From: Bos javanicus
Lineage: Eukaryota; Chordata; Mammalia; Artiodactyla; Bovidae
NCBI RefSeq assembly: GCF_032452875.1
Contig: NC_083869.1
Span: 79,354,501-79,418,500, forward strand
DNA: 64,000 nucleotides
Reading direction: 5' to 3'
Position numbers and translations under genes: made by a program. The notes under the pieces are model-generated. The model saw only the letters and a program-made list of their open reading frames with translations. It was not told where the DNA came from and searched no databases. This document shows, in pieces, positions 42,536-53,744 of the stretch; the first letter of the stretch is position 1, and each line of letters begins with the position of its first letter.

Positions 42536-43098
42536 ATGGCTAACAAACACATGAAAAGATGCTCAACATCACTCATTATCAGAGAAATGCAAATCAAAAC
42601 CACAATGAGGTACCATTTCACGCCAGTCAGAATGGCTGCTATCCATAAGTCTACAAGCAATAAATGCTGGAGACAGTGCGGAGAAAAAGGAACCCTCTTA
42701 CACTGTTGGTGGGAATGCAAACTAGTACAGCCACTATGGAGAACAGTGTGGAGATTCCTTAAGAAACTGCAAATAGAACTGCCATATGACCCAGCAATCC
42801 CACTGCTGGGCATACACACTGAGGAAATTAGAATTGAAAAAGACATGTGTCCTCAGTGTTCATCGCAGCAGTGTTTACAATAGCCAGGACATGGAAGCAA
42901 CCTAGATGTCCGTTGGCAGACGAGTGGATAAGAAAGCTGTGGTACACATACACAATGGAATATTACTCAGCTATTAAAAAGAATGCATTTGAATCAGTTC
43001 TAATGAGGTGGATGAAACTGGAGCCTATTATACAGAGCGAAGTAAGTCAGAAAGGAAAACACCAATACAGTATATTAATGTGTACATATAGAATTTAG
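42536..43098 (+). pseudogene. L1-BT ORF2 C-terminal fragment
   Basis: 42536-42883 carries the Cys-rich knuckle CWRQCGEKGTLLHCWWEC (C-x3-C-x7-H-x4-C) and PLWRTVWRFLKKLQIELPYDP. A frameshift near 42880 leads into the final segment (42847-43098: EYYSAIKKNAFESVLMRWMK to CTYRI, stop at 43098). The 3'UTR follows to the poly-A at 43481. Confidence 0.9.
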
Positions 43099-43544
43099 AA
43101 AGATGGTAATGATGACCCTATATGCGAGACAGCAAAAGAGACACAGATGTAAAGAACAGACTTTTGGACTCTATGGGAGAAGGTGAGGGTGGAATGATTT
43201 GAGAGAATAGCATTGAAACATGTATATTACCATATGTGAAATATATTGCCAGTCCAGGTTTGATGCATGAGACAGGGTGCTCAGGGCTGGTGCACTGGGA
43301 TGACCCTGAGGGATGGGATGGGGAGGGAGGTAAAAGGGAGGTTCAGGATGGGGAACACATGTACACCCATGGCTGATTCATGTGAATGTATGGCAAAAAC
43401 CACCACAATATTGTAAAGTAATTAGCCTCCAATTAAAATAAATAAAAAGAAATGAAATAAAGAAGGCGCTCTAGTTTATTTAAAAAAAAAAAAAAAAACA
43501 GAAAAAAAAGCAGTCACTCCACATTACCCCCGCCCTCCAGCCCC

Positions 43545-43700
43545 GGATAACAGCTAATGGGCCATCTCTATAGATTTTCTATTTTTGGATATCTTACACA
43601 AATGAAACCATACAACATGTGTCCTTTTGTGTCTGCATTCTTTCACTTGTAGTGTTTTTGAGGATAATCCATGTTGTATCCATATTTGTTCTGAAGCAAT
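43545..43700 (-). mobile_element. Old L1 late-ORF2/3'UTR relic
   Basis: On the minus strand it corresponds to the segment downstream of 'gaataatattccattg' in old L1s ('tggatatcttacacaaatgaaaccatacaacatgtg'). Diverged and short. Confidence 0.55.
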
Positions 43701-43734
43701 AGGAAGTCAAACGGAGCCTAGTCTGGTCAATTTG

Positions 43735-43870
43735 GCTGGGTACAGCAACCCACTCCAGTATTTTTTCCTGGAGAATCTCTTGGACAGAGGAGCCTAGCAG
43801 GCTAGAGTCCATAGAGTCACAAAGAGTCAGACATAACTGAAGCCACTTAGCATGCCCACACACATGCACA
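43735..43870 (+). mobile_element. Bov-tA/BovA-type SINE, body only
   Basis: Begins inside the BovB-derived body (gggtacagcaacccactcc) and runs to 'agtcagacataactgaag', with an ACAC-rich tail. The tRNA head is missing, as in a 5'-truncated copy. Confidence 0.8.
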
Positions 43871-44524
43871 CATGCACATACTGTTGGAAAAGGTTTAAGT
43901 GTACCGCAAAGTAAATTAGATTAATTTTTCTATGTATCTCATGTTTTATATTTATGTGCTTGAATATTTAGATTCTATACACACACACACACACAATTAA
44001 AAAAAAAACCTCATACCAAATAAACACCACCATACATTTTTACCTATACTCAGAATGTAAGTATTGCTTCATTACTGCCAAGACTTTTATAATATTCTCT
44101 TTTGGGGGCATAGGAGTGTAACCAGGAAAGGCTAACTTGGACTCAGTAACAGGAGTTGGCTTAAAAGGATGTTATGCTGAAGATGTTATACTGAAACTGT
44201 GACATCCCCATAATGAATAATATGAGATACTATACCTGGAATTCAGATCTTAGGTGACTATAAGGCAAAGTATTTAAGTTAGGGTTTTGTGACCTCTCTC
44301 TGTAACATCCTTCCTTTCAATTGTCTACTTGCCTAGTTCTCCCATGAAAGTGAAATACCTAGTTTTTAAAATAAATTTACTTTAAAATATTTATGACTTA
44401 GTAAGTTTAGAAACTAATGAAGACATGCTTGTTTAATTCTATAAAATTATTTAACTTTTGATCAATAAGTAAAAAGGGATGTTAACAAAAGGATCCTTTG
44501 TTGTCCTTTCAAATCATACCGCAT
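43871..44524. other. Unique sequence with (AC)n microsatellite
   Basis: A 19-base AC tract lies at 43979-43997. Otherwise AT-rich single-copy-looking DNA without a gene. Confidence 0.45.
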
Positions 44525-44870
44525 GGACCAGTGTGTTTCTAAAACTTTTTTGTGTCTAAGAATCACTGGGATATTTGTTTTAAAATATAAAATTCTGAAC
44601 CCCTGAGATTCTGATTAAATCTGTGTGACGAGAAGAAATCTCCATTTTTGATTACTGGTTGTCCTCAGACTTTAGTGTACATTATTAGACTCACTCTGAG
44701 GGCTTGTTAAATCTCAGATTTCTGGACCTCAGTACTAGAGTTTAGGATTCATAGGTCTGGAGTGAGGCCTGAGAATTTATCTGACAAGATCCCAGGTGAT
44801 GCTGATGCTGCTGGTTGGGGACTATGTTTTGAGAACCTCTGTCAGGTGATTCTAATATAACCGTGACCAC
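44525..44870. mobile_element. Two MER5-like (hAT-Charlie) DNA-transposon relics
   Basis: 44525-44645 shows 'ttctaaaacttttttgtg', 'aagaatcactggg' and 'cccctgagattctgattaaat'. 44650-44870 shows 'ctcagactttagtgtac', 'tttctggacctc', 'aggtgatgctgatgctgctgg' and 'ttttgagaacc'. Both match the pattern of the non-autonomous MER5 family, which is ancient in mammals. Confidence 0.55.
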
Positions 44871-45140
44871 ATTTGGAGCCATATTGATAAACTAATCACA
44901 GTTCTACAAATCAAGCTAAGCTTGTATGGCTGCCTGTGATAAAAGAGCTTGGCTTTCACAGTGGTGGAATAAAATGAAGCTTTGTCCTTAGCTGTGGAAG
45001 CATCAATAATTTTCACAAACAATTTAAATAGGATACTATTTTAATCTAAAATATCAGTTAAGGACATAATATCAATGCATAAAAGACAACATTTTCTTTT
45101 GACTTTCAGGTATACATATCAAAATTTGTAAATTATTGTT

Positions 45141-45348
45141 GTTGTTTAGTCGCTAAGTTGTGTCCATCTCTTTGCAACCCCATGGACTATAGTCCAGCAG
45201 GATCCTCTGTCCACTCAATTTCCCAGACAAGAATACTGGAGTGGGCTGCCATTTCCTTCTCCAGGGTATCTTCCCAACCCAGGAATTGAACCTGTGTCTC
45301 CTGCATTGGCAGGTGGATTTTTTTACCACTGAGCCATCAGGGAAGCCC
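45141..45348 (-). mobile_element. Bov-tA SINE
   Basis: Body at the left (gttgtttagtcgctaagttg), tRNA head at the right (accactgagccatcaggg). Perfect 11-bp duplication aaattattgtt at 45130-45140 and 45349-45359. An A18 tract, 45386-45403, follows shortly. Confidence 0.95.
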
Positions 45349-45537
45349 AAATTATTGTTACAGACTTCATTTAAAATAATTTATTAAAAAAAAAAAAAAA
45401 AAACCTGACACACTTAAGAAAATCATCATTTAATGGGTTGGGGTTTCGACAGAAAACTGATTCATGGGTACAGCCTACTGGATGATTCTGAGATTGCAAA
45501 GGAAAAAAAATTGTCATGGGAGTTTTAATGCTTAATA

Positions 45538-45750
45538 TGCTTCCCTGTTGATTCAGATGGTAAAGAATCTGCCTGCAATGCGGGAGACCTGGGTTCAGTC
45601 CCTGGGTTGGGAAGATCCCCTGGAGAAAGGCATGGCAATCCACTCCAGTATTCTTGCCTGGAGAATCCCCACGGATAGAGGAGCCTGGCAGGCTATAATC
45701 CATGGTGTCGCAAAGGGTTCGACATGACTGAGCGACTAAGCATAGTACGG
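45538..45750 (+). mobile_element. Bov-tA SINE
   Basis: Head 'gcttccctgttgattcagatgg', B-box 'gggttcagtccctggg', body 'ctggagaaaggcatggcaatcc' to 'cgacatgactgagcgactaag'. Plus orientation; flanking duplication not clear. The preceding Bov-tA is opposite, so the two form an inverted SINE pair about 190 bp apart. Confidence 0.93.
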
Positions 45751-45799
45751 CATGTTTCTTTTATTTGTTAATTTTTCCATGTTTCTTTATAAGCATGGT

Positions 45800-45985
45800 A
45801 TAATGGACACATGATAAACTTTGTAGGTTCAAGATCTTTCTTTGCTTTGTGACTTTTCTTGCTATACAACCTTGGGCAAGTTACTCAAGCTTCAGATTAC
45901 TATACTGGTATAATGGAATAACACAATAATTACTACCCAGCAACTATTATGAGAATTTGGGAATAAAACACTTAAGTTTCCAGCA
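45800..45985 (+). mobile_element. MIR SINE relic
   Basis: 'acaaccttgggcaagttactcaagcttcag' is the most conserved MIR block. It is followed by a 'ggtataatggaataacacaataa' stretch in the place of the usual 'tgtaaaatggggataataat'. Old and diverged. Confidence 0.75.
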
Positions 45986-46182
45986 TAATATTGAACTTAT
46001 AAAGAATCTATGTCCTTTATACAAACACACCAATAAATGTAGGGAAAAAAAAAAAAACTCATTTTCTGACCTTTTTTCTGTACAAGTTCCCCAAACTTAA
46101 TTCTGCTCTGAAGTGACATTTACTGGCCTATGTGAGGACTCCATGTTGGTGTTTCTCTGCATTTTAACTCCTGATATTCTGT

Positions 46183-46283
46183 AGAATATCAGTTGTGATT
46201 GCCAGGGGGGCACTGTGGCTCAAGTTAAGTGTCCTATCTAGTGTTGCAAACTACAGTGATTTATGAGGCTCTTGTTGCAGTAA
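46183..46283 (+). repeat. Direct repeat unit, copy 1 (101 bp)
   Basis: About 89% identical to 46920-47018 (agaatatcagttgtgattgc...ttgcagtaa). It matches no repeat family that I recognise. The copies lie 737 bp apart in the same orientation. Confidence 0.8.
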
Positions 46284-46699
46284 CAGTAACTTCTATAGTT
46301 CTATGCGTTAATGAATTAGGGACAACTGGGCAGTGGAAAAGTCTCATCGTCTTTTGCTGTATTAAAACTTAAGGATTAAGTGAAGCATCTCAGCTAAACA
46401 CTTCCCTGTAAAAAACTTGTTTAAGTAGAAACCATACTCAGTGCCTTCGGTCAATCAATTCCCACTGTTCACTTTGGGAAACACATTTATAAACTGGTCT
46501 TTACCTAAGATAAACAAAGGAAAATGAGATGACATTAATGTCAAGGCCAAATTGTGGTGTTTCTGGACATGCTTAGGAATTCACATCATGAGATTCTCAA
46601 ATCTCCTTGTGATTCATGGAGTTCTCCTGGTGGTATCAAGTGGGCTTGGAAATGGGTGTTTTCAGCCCCCTCTTCCTGGTCAAGCGACCCAGAGCTGCA

Positions 46700-46795
46700 A
46701 TTCAGTGATCTCCTGCTGGGCCCGGGAATCTGCATTAAAGCAAGTACTTCAGGAGATTTTGATGAAAGGCTTCCATTTTTAACGCAGTGTGAAAA
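46700..46795 (+). mobile_element. Possible MER5-like relic
   Basis: 'gggcccgggaatctgcattaaagcaagtacttcagg' followed by 'agattttgatg' resembles half of a MER5-type element. The evidence is a short block only. Confidence 0.4.
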
Positions 46796-46919
46796 AAAAT
46801 CTTGCGTTAGGAGCACTGCCCTGAGATCCAACAGGAATTAGTTGTTTTGCTCCCATTTGCTGTAATTATTAATAGAATTGAGCAGTACTGTACATTCAGC
46901 GAGAACTCATTGGTTAAGC

Positions 46920-47018
46920 AGAATATCAGTTATGATTGCCAGGGGGCACTGTGGTTCAAGTTAAGTGTCCTTTCTAGTGTTGCGAACTCCAGCAATTTAT
47001 GAGCTCTTGCTGCAGTAA
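46920..47018 (+). repeat. Direct repeat unit, copy 2 (99 bp)
   Basis: Partner of 46183-46283, with two single-base indels and about nine substitutions. Similarity stops abruptly on both sides. Confidence 0.8.
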
Positions 47019-47079
47019 AAGACGACTATTGAAAGGTACACTCTTTCTTTCTCCTTATCTACTGCCTCAGCGTTACAGA

Positions 47080-47160
47080 GCAAGATTGTTTAAGCCAGCT
47101 TGGGGTCCAGCACAGAATGTTGCACAAAGAAAGCATTCAATAAATACATGTTGAATGGAA
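47080..47160 (+). mobile_element. L2 LINE 3'-tail relic
   Basis: 'ccagcacagaatgttgcac' then 'gcattcaataaatacatgttgaatgg', the typical L2 3' end. Confidence 0.6.
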
Positions 47161-47569
47161 TCCTTGTTGTGCTATACTACCAGTTATATCAGTTGGTTAC
47201 TATAATTGGAGTTTAATTGGGAAATACATTTATTTAGCTTTGCATTCATGACCAAGAAGTTATTCTAAGCCTTGGGTTCTCATCCCATGTAGCTCTAATT
47301 CCAGGTAATAGAGGACTGGGCATTTTGGAAAGCTGTGCCCTGCTATGTATTTTCAGAATACAGCTTTGGCTCTGTATCATTCACTTATGGCAGCTTATCA
47401 AAAAAATCACATTCTATCTACATTCTTAAGACTAGATTTTGGGTGAGGTTCCTGTGAAGAGGAAATTAATTAGGACTCAATGTTTTGAGTAATTGTATGG
47501 AGATTAGACAGATTTTGATTAATGGACAAGTGTTAGAGAATAGCTTTGGTAGAATTTCTTTTTACCTTG
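47161..47569. other. Unique sequence
   Basis: No gene or repeat recognised. Confidence 0.4.
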
Positions 47570-47778
47570 TTATTGTTTAGTCACTAAGTCATGTCTGATG
47601 CTTTAGCAACCCCATGGACTGCAGCCCGCCAGGCTCCTCTGTCCATGGGATTTCCCTGCAAGAATATTGGAGTGGGTTGCCATTTCCTTCCCCAAGGGAT
47701 TTTCCCAACCCAGGGATTGAATCCATGTCTCCTGCATTGGCAGGTGGGTTCTTTACCACTTAGCCATGAGGCAAGAGC
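47570..47778 (-). mobile_element. Bov-tA SINE
   Basis: Body left (gttattgtttagtcactaag), head right (ggttctttaccacttagcc). Flanks tctttttaccttg and tcttttttcttg could be a decayed duplication. Confidence 0.92.
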
Positions 47779-48735
47779 TCTTTTTTCTTGGGCAATACTT
47801 ATTAGTGCTCCTAAAGTAATGTGGACTGACTTAACACAAGTTGCATGATAATTATCCATTATGCCTTATCAGTAAATATGTATTGCTTCACTCTTCATGG
47901 CTCTGTAAAATCTGTAGGTCATGGATGACAGTGCCTTGTCTTCCAGAGTCACAGTAATACAGAATTATTAACTTTTATTTTTCTTTCCCAAGTCAAGAAT
48001 CTGTAAGAGTGAAGCCACTCTGATAAACTCCGACTTGGGCTTCCCAAGAACCCATTTGGAAAAATACTAACCTACAAAAATTAAGAATGAATAAAGAAAG
48101 CAGTCTGGTGAAAAAAAGGATGGTTTTAATCTATTTTAAAAAAGACTTTGATGAAGTCTTTCACCATATTCTATTTGCTATGATTTTTAAACCACATACA
48201 CTTATTACCTACTTTATATTATTATTAATAAAGAAATATAATTACAGAGATATTATTTATACAGTGTTTGCTTTTAGGAGTAAATACTCAGAATTATGCA
48301 ATCACAGAAGTAGAAATTTCTTTATTTTGAGCCTAATATGAGAACTAGGTATTATGCTATTCTAGGTTCTTCCTATGCCATCTAGTGGGAGATTCAAATG
48401 GTTTTATCTGAGTTTTGTGTAGATTACTTATCATCAATTTTTCCAGCTTTTCATTTGTAGCAAATCGACTACATTATACCTAGTAAATGGTGCATGTCAA
48501 AGTATAGGTTGAAAACAGATAAAACAAAGTGTAAGCCTTGCCTTATGTTACAAATAACTTTATGACCGGGTACGTTCACATTTCCAGCTTACATCACTAA
48601 TGACACTAATGGGTGACTCTATGATTCAAATATAAGTCATTACTGCCATTTCAATCGTTGATTGATGGTATGATGAAACATCCTGATTTCTTCAGCCAAG
48701 AATATCCTAAGGACAGAATTCCTTGATTTAATAGA
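47779..48735. other. Unique AT-rich sequence
   Basis: No gene or repeat recognised. The 84-codon frame at 48087-48341 is low-complexity Phe/Ile/Tyr-rich and without a domain. Confidence 0.4.
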
Positions 48736-48739
48736 CTAT

Positions 48740-49058
48740 AACACCTTTTCACATGTTATTTCCTGTCCTTCCTCTCCTCTGCCTTTACCCCTTCTCTGAA
48801 CAATGAAATCTGACTCATCTTTCAAAAGTTCTCTAATAAGCATGTCCTTCGTAAAAACTGCCTTGTGTCATAGTCTGCCTGCATACAACACACAGACACA
48901 CACACACCCACAGGACTAATTGACCACTCCTTATTGCATCCAGAGTACCTTGTTCTCATGCTTCTACTACCTCTGCTACCTTTCTTGACAATAAGGACTG
49001 TGTCTTCTTCAACTTTGGATTGGACACCAAGAATGAATGAATGAATGAACAAAAGTCT
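48740..49058 (+). mobile_element. L2 LINE 3'-end relic with (GAAT)n
   Basis: 'caataaggactgtgtcttcttcaactttgg' followed by 'gaatgaatgaatgaatgaac' is the L2 3' end and its tetranucleotide tail. A CA microsatellite lies within (48895-48911). Confidence 0.6.
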
Positions 49059-49342
49059 TTATACAGTCAATACTACTGCACATTTCTCTCACTTCGCTAG
49101 TTATAGAACCACTCATATTTAATTCTCAGGGAATGGACTAGAACCAAAGAATTACATAGTGTGTATGAAAGGAAGAGACAAGGGCAAGAGTGGAAGAATA
49201 AGAAATGATGGATCAGCAGAAACAGACTTTCAAAGAATATTTAATGAGCTTCCCCTTTCTTTACCTTCTTCTTTCACCCTCAATCCCTTTTTTCCTATGT
49301 CAGAGTTGGAGACTTTGCTTAGTTCCACTTATACATGCGTAT

Positions 49343-51101
49343 GGTTGTTGTTGTTCAGTCACTCAGTCATGTCTAACTCTTTGCAACCTCATGGACTGAA
49401 GCATGCCAGGCTTCCCATTCCTTCACCATTTCCCTGAATTCGCCCAAACTCATGTCCACTGAGTCAGTGATGCCTTCCAACCATCTCATCCTCTGTTGTC
49501 CCCTTCTCCTCCTGCCTTCAATCTCTCCCAGCATCAAGGTCTTTTCCGGTGAGTTGGCTCTTCACATTAGGTGGCCAGTTAGGAGCTTCAGCTTCAGGAT
49601 CAGTCCTTCCAATGAATATTCAGGATTGATTTCCTTTAGGATTGACTGGTTTGATCTCCTTGCTGTCCAAGGGGCTCTCAAGAGTCTTCTCCAACACCAT
49701 AGTTCAAAAACATCAATTCTTCAACACTCAGCCTTCATTATGGTCCAACTCTCACATCCATACATGACTACTGGAAAAACCATAGCTTTGACTATACAGA
49801 CCTTTGTCAGCAAAGTAATCTCTGCTTTTTAATACGCTGTCAAGGTTTGTCATTGCTTTTCTTCCAAGGAGCAAGCTTCTTTTAATTTCATAGCTACAGT
49901 CACCATTTGTAGTGATTTTGGAGCCCAAGAAAAAGTCTGTCACTGTTTCCGTTGTTTTCCCACCTATACGTCATGAATTGATGGGACTGAATGCCATGAT
50001 CTTTGTTTTTTGAATGTTGAGTTTTAAGCCAGCTTTTTCACTCTCCTCTTTCACTTTCATCAAGAGGCTCTTTAGTTCCTTCACTTTCTGCCATAAGGGT
50101 GATGTCTTTTGCATATCTGAGGTTATTGATATTTCTCCAAGCAATCTTGATGCCAGCTTGTGCTTCATACAGCCCAGCATTTTGCATGATGTACTCTGCA
50201 TATAAGTTTAAAAAAGGAGAGTGACAATATACATCCCTGACATACTCCTTTCCCAATTTTGAACCAGTCCATTGTTCCATGTGAGGTTCTGCCTGTTGCT
50301 TCTTGACCTACATACAGGTTTCCCAAGAGACTGGTACGGTAGTTTGGTATTCCCATCTCTTGAAGAATTTTCCACAGTTTGTTGCTACCCACACAGTCAA
50401 AGGCTTTAGCATAGTCCATGAAACAGAAGTAGATGTTTTTCTGGAATTCTCTTGCTTTGTCTATGATCCAATAGATGTTGGCAATTTGATCTCTGGCTCC
50501 TCTGCTTTTTGTAAATCCAGCCTGTACATCTTTAAGTTCTCAGTTCATGTACTGTAGAAGCCTGGCTTGGAAAATTTTAAGCATTACTTTGTTAGCATGT
50601 GAGATGAGTGCAATTGTACAGTAGCTTGAACATTCTTTGGCACTGCCTTTCTTTGGGATTGGAATGAAAACACCTTCTCCAGTCCTGGGGTCACTGCTGG
50701 GTTTTCCAAATTTGCTGGTATATTGACAGCAGCACTTTCACAGCAGCATCTTTTAGGATTTGAAATAGCTCAACTGGAATTCCATCACCTCCACTAGCTT
50801 TGTTCTTAGGGCTTCCTAAGGCCCACTTGACTTTGCATTCCAAAATGTCTGGCTCTAGGTGAGTGATCACACTATTGTGGTTATCTGGGTCATTAAGATC
50901 TTTTGTGTATATTTCTTCTGTGTATTCTTGCCACCTCTTCTTAATATCTTCTATTTCTGATAGGTCCATACCATTTATGTCCTTTATTGTACCCATCTTT
51001 GCATGAAATGTTCCCTTGGTATCTCTAATTTTCTTGAAGAGATATCTAGTCTTTCCCATTATATTGTTTTTCTCTATTTCTTTGCATTGTTTACTTAGGA
51101 T
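49343..51101 (-). mobile_element. BovB LINE, 1.76-kb copy
   Basis: (GTT)n tail at the left; the right end lies in the linker (reverse of the SDQCKEIEE region). Frames are short and broken: 49971-50201, 50038-50280 (NNLRYAKD, an altered RT box), 50165-50419 and 50691-51059 (FKKIRDTKGTFHAK, DILECKVKWALGS). The RT box reading YAKD replaces the first catalytic Asp by Lys. Confidence 0.92.
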
Positions 51102-51109
51102 TTATGGGT

Positions 51110-51236
51110 GGTTCAGTACAGTTCAGTCACAGAGATCAAATTGCCAACATCCGCTGGATCATCTACTTTTGAATATGCTATCTAGGTTGGTCATAACTTT
51201 CCTTCCAAGGAGAAAATGTCTTTTAATTTCATTGCT
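51110..51236. mobile_element. Scrambled mini BovB (three segments)
   Basis: Three BovB pieces meet in 127 bp. The 3' tail is on the minus strand (51110-51129, cagtacagttcag). A 33-bp RT-fingers segment is on plus (51130-51162, cagagatcaaattgcc...). An RT C-terminal segment is on minus (51164-51236, tatgctatctaggttggtc). The segments are non-contiguous in BovB. No target duplication was found. Confidence 0.8.
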
Positions 51237-51239
51237 GCT

Positions 51240-52550
51240 GATGATCAATAAAGACTCAAGTGCTAATAGTGACAGGAAAAAAAACTACAGGACTCCTCCT
51301 AAAACATAATATGTATTCACATGCAAAGTTTGTTTTTTTAGGACCAGTTCCAGGTATCTGACCTTTCTAGGGGTTCTCTTTTACTGTCCCCTGGTAGATA
51401 CAGGGGTCCTCCAATGACCATGTTCCAAATGAAATAGCGACCCTCTTGGGGCCTGACAGAGCAGCTTTGTCTCCAAGCCCTACAGCATTACTAGTCTAAT
51501 CCTGTTAGAGAATCACTGTTCCATCTGCATCAGGTATCCTTGATTGGACTTCAAACACCCTAAGGTTAACGACCATATCTAATGCTTCCCTCTTGAGCTC
51601 GTAGAACAGTGAAGCAAAGGTCTTAAAAGTAAAACCCAAATATATAATCTCTTTGATTAACTGAAAAATAAATGACCAACTATCATATATTTCCCCTCTT
51701 TCTTTCACATCTCTCTTTCGTTCATACTATCTCTCTTCCCTGTTTCCTGTCCCTCTTTCACAGAGCATTATTTTTCAAAGGTCCTAGTTACTCGGTTCTA
51801 TCAGAGGCACCATGGGAAGTTAAGCCCATTGCAAAAGGTAAATAGACAGAATCCTGCCCTGAGATACCGTGACTCTGAATAGACTCACATTTAGAAGACA
51901 CAAGGAAAGGAAGCAATAAACATAAATCCTGCCAGAGCTGTTATGGTCATAAAGTGTGTTGTAATCATACTCCAAGTCAAGGTCAGCCCAGAACTAACAG
52001 AAACCTTATGATTAGCACCATCACCTTATTTCCCAACTGCAGACATGAAAGACACAATCCTTCTCTATCTGTCCTCCACCCTAATAAGAGTGAGAAAAGT
52101 AAGTCAAACCCATTTGAGGTTAAAATTGCCATTTGTCATGTTTACCAGCTTCATTTTATTAAGTTGTCAGTTGTCCAGGCTGAAAAATGTGTAGGTCAAG
52201 TTTTCCTTTTAGTGTCATTATGTGAAATACATGCAGGGTCTTTAGAGTATGGTGAAGCCACAGGTGACAAATAACATGGTCAAGGGCCACAGCTGGATTG
52301 TTCAGGGCAGACTGAGCTGACTAGGAGAACTGTAAGCAGAGGAGGGTTTTGAGAGTTATGGTCTCCATCTCAAAAAAATGGAATATCTTTTCTTTTTTTC
52401 AGTGAGTTCAAGCTGCTAACATTACAGTCCTTGGTTTCTCTCTGCTGGCATACCCACCATCCAATCCATCCATATATCTAGCTGGTTTCAGAGACAATTC
52501 TTTCAAAATGTATCTAGTAGCTCCACTTTATAGTACTCCAATGCCACCAA
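51240..52550. other. Unique sequence
   Basis: No gene or repeat recognised; frames are short. Confidence 0.4.
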
Positions 52551-52554
52551 CCAA

Positions 52555-52690
52555 ATCTAAGTCACCATTAGTCCCATTAAGACTACCTAACTGGTCTCCC
52601 TGTTCTACCTGTACTGCCACCCCTACTGTTTCCAAGCTATTCTCCATATGGCAGCCGGTGTGACCTTAGCAAAGCATGAGTCCTGTGACT
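52555..52690 (+). mobile_element. L2 LINE relic
   Basis: 'ctaactggtctccctgttctacc' and 'ctattctccatatggcagccggtgtgacctt' are the L2 3'-region blocks usually written 'ctggtctccctgcttcc' and 'ttctccacacagcagccagagtgat'. Confidence 0.6.
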
Positions 52691-52866
52691 TGCATTGTTT
52701 AAGGTAACAGCAGCTATGATAATAAGGAAGCCCCCAAATCTGAGTAACATGAATTTTATTTCTTGCTCACCTAGTAGTCCCATATAAGAGTGCCTTGACA
52801 GTGCCACGAGGGGACAGGGCAAAGCCCAGTTATCATCAGTAAGTGAAGTTAACATTCCCAGGTGGC
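52691..52866. other. Unclassified sequence
   Basis: 'tgaattttatttcttgctcac' suggests an old LTR or LINE block, but it is not identifiable. Confidence 0.25.
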
Positions 52867-53200
52867 GGGCTTCCCTGGTGGCTCAGTGAAAAATAATCCA
52901 CCTGTCAATTGAGGGGACATGGGTCCCATCCCTGGTCCAGGAAGATCCCACATGCCGCAGAGCAACTAAGCCCTGTGCCACAACTACTGAGCCTGTGCTC
53001 CAGAGGCTGGGAATCACAACTACTGAGCCCATGTGCTGCAGCTACTGAGGCCCACAGGACCTAGAGCCCATGCTCCCAAAGAGAAATTACCACAGTGAGA
53101 AGCCCATGCACCACAACTAGAAAATAGCCCCCACTCAATGCAACTAGAGAAAAGTCCATCAAGCAACAAAGACCCAGCACAGCCAAAAATAAATAAATAC
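52867..53200 (+). mobile_element. tRNA-Glu-derived SINE (CHR-2 type), long form
   Basis: Head 'gggcttccctggtggctcag', 'catccctggtccaggaagatccc' (B-box decayed), then several 'acaactactgagcc' modules to 'agcacagccaaaaataaataaa'. It is followed by a TAAT/AATA simple repeat (53200-53253). Confidence 0.9.
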
Positions 53201-53254
53201 AAGTATTTAAGGAAATAAATGATTAATAATTAATTAATAATAAATAAATAAATC

Positions 53255-53460
53255 CCCAAGTGGCTCAGTGGTAAAGAATCCACCTGCCAATGCAGGAGAC
53301 ACTAGTTTGATCCCTGGGTTGAGAAGATCCCCTCAAGAAGGAAATGGCAACCCACTGCAGTATTCTTGGCATGGAAAATCCCATGGACAGAGGAGCCTGG
53401 CAGGCTATAGTACATGGGGTCGCAAAAGAGTCAGACAGAAGTTAGGGACTTAACAAAAAC
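53255..53460 (+). mobile_element. Bov-tA SINE
   Basis: Head 'ccccaagtggctcagtgg' (starts a few bases in), B-box 'tagtttgatccctggg', body 'gaaggaaatggcaaccc' to 'aagagtcagacagaagttag'. It directly follows the tail of the CHR-2 SINE. Confidence 0.92.
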
Positions 53461-53744
53461 AAGCTGGTAGAAGGGAGAAGAGAGAGTGAAGCAGGCACAT
53501 CTGCTCCTTTGATACTTTTGGAGTATCTAAGGAGTGACTCATAAATCACTCCTGCTCCCATTCCAATGACAAGAATTCATCCCTGGCCTCTCTTGATGCA
53601 GAGAAATGCTCTGGCTGGGCACAACTCCATAGTTCTTCAGTAGGCAGCTGCCATCTGTTAAAATGTAAGGCAGGAATTATTATTCATCTTCTTATAACTG
53701 ATCTAGAGCTTCCTGTCTAACTAAATGAAATATCCAAAGCCTCT

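Larger units (their letters stand above)
36139..43504 (+). mobile_element. L1-BT LINE with inverted 5' segment (twin-primed), containing three later insertions
   Basis: The left segment (36139-37116) is L1-BT on the minus strand: the ORF1 C-terminal half through the first 100 or so codons of ORF2. At 37116 it switches to the plus strand within ORF2 and runs to a poly-A (43481-43498). A perfect 16-bp target duplication, aaaaagcagtcactcc, lies at 36123-36138 and 43505-43520. A few hundred bases of ORF2 are missing at the switch. BovB (38637-41225), Bov-A2 (41566-41838) and a second L1-BT (41939-42446) were inserted later. Confidence 0.92.

Noticed and set aside
36139..43504. A genomic inversion breakpoint at 37116
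   Set aside because: The 16-bp TSD enclosing both orientations fits a single twin-primed retrotransposition better than a later inversion.
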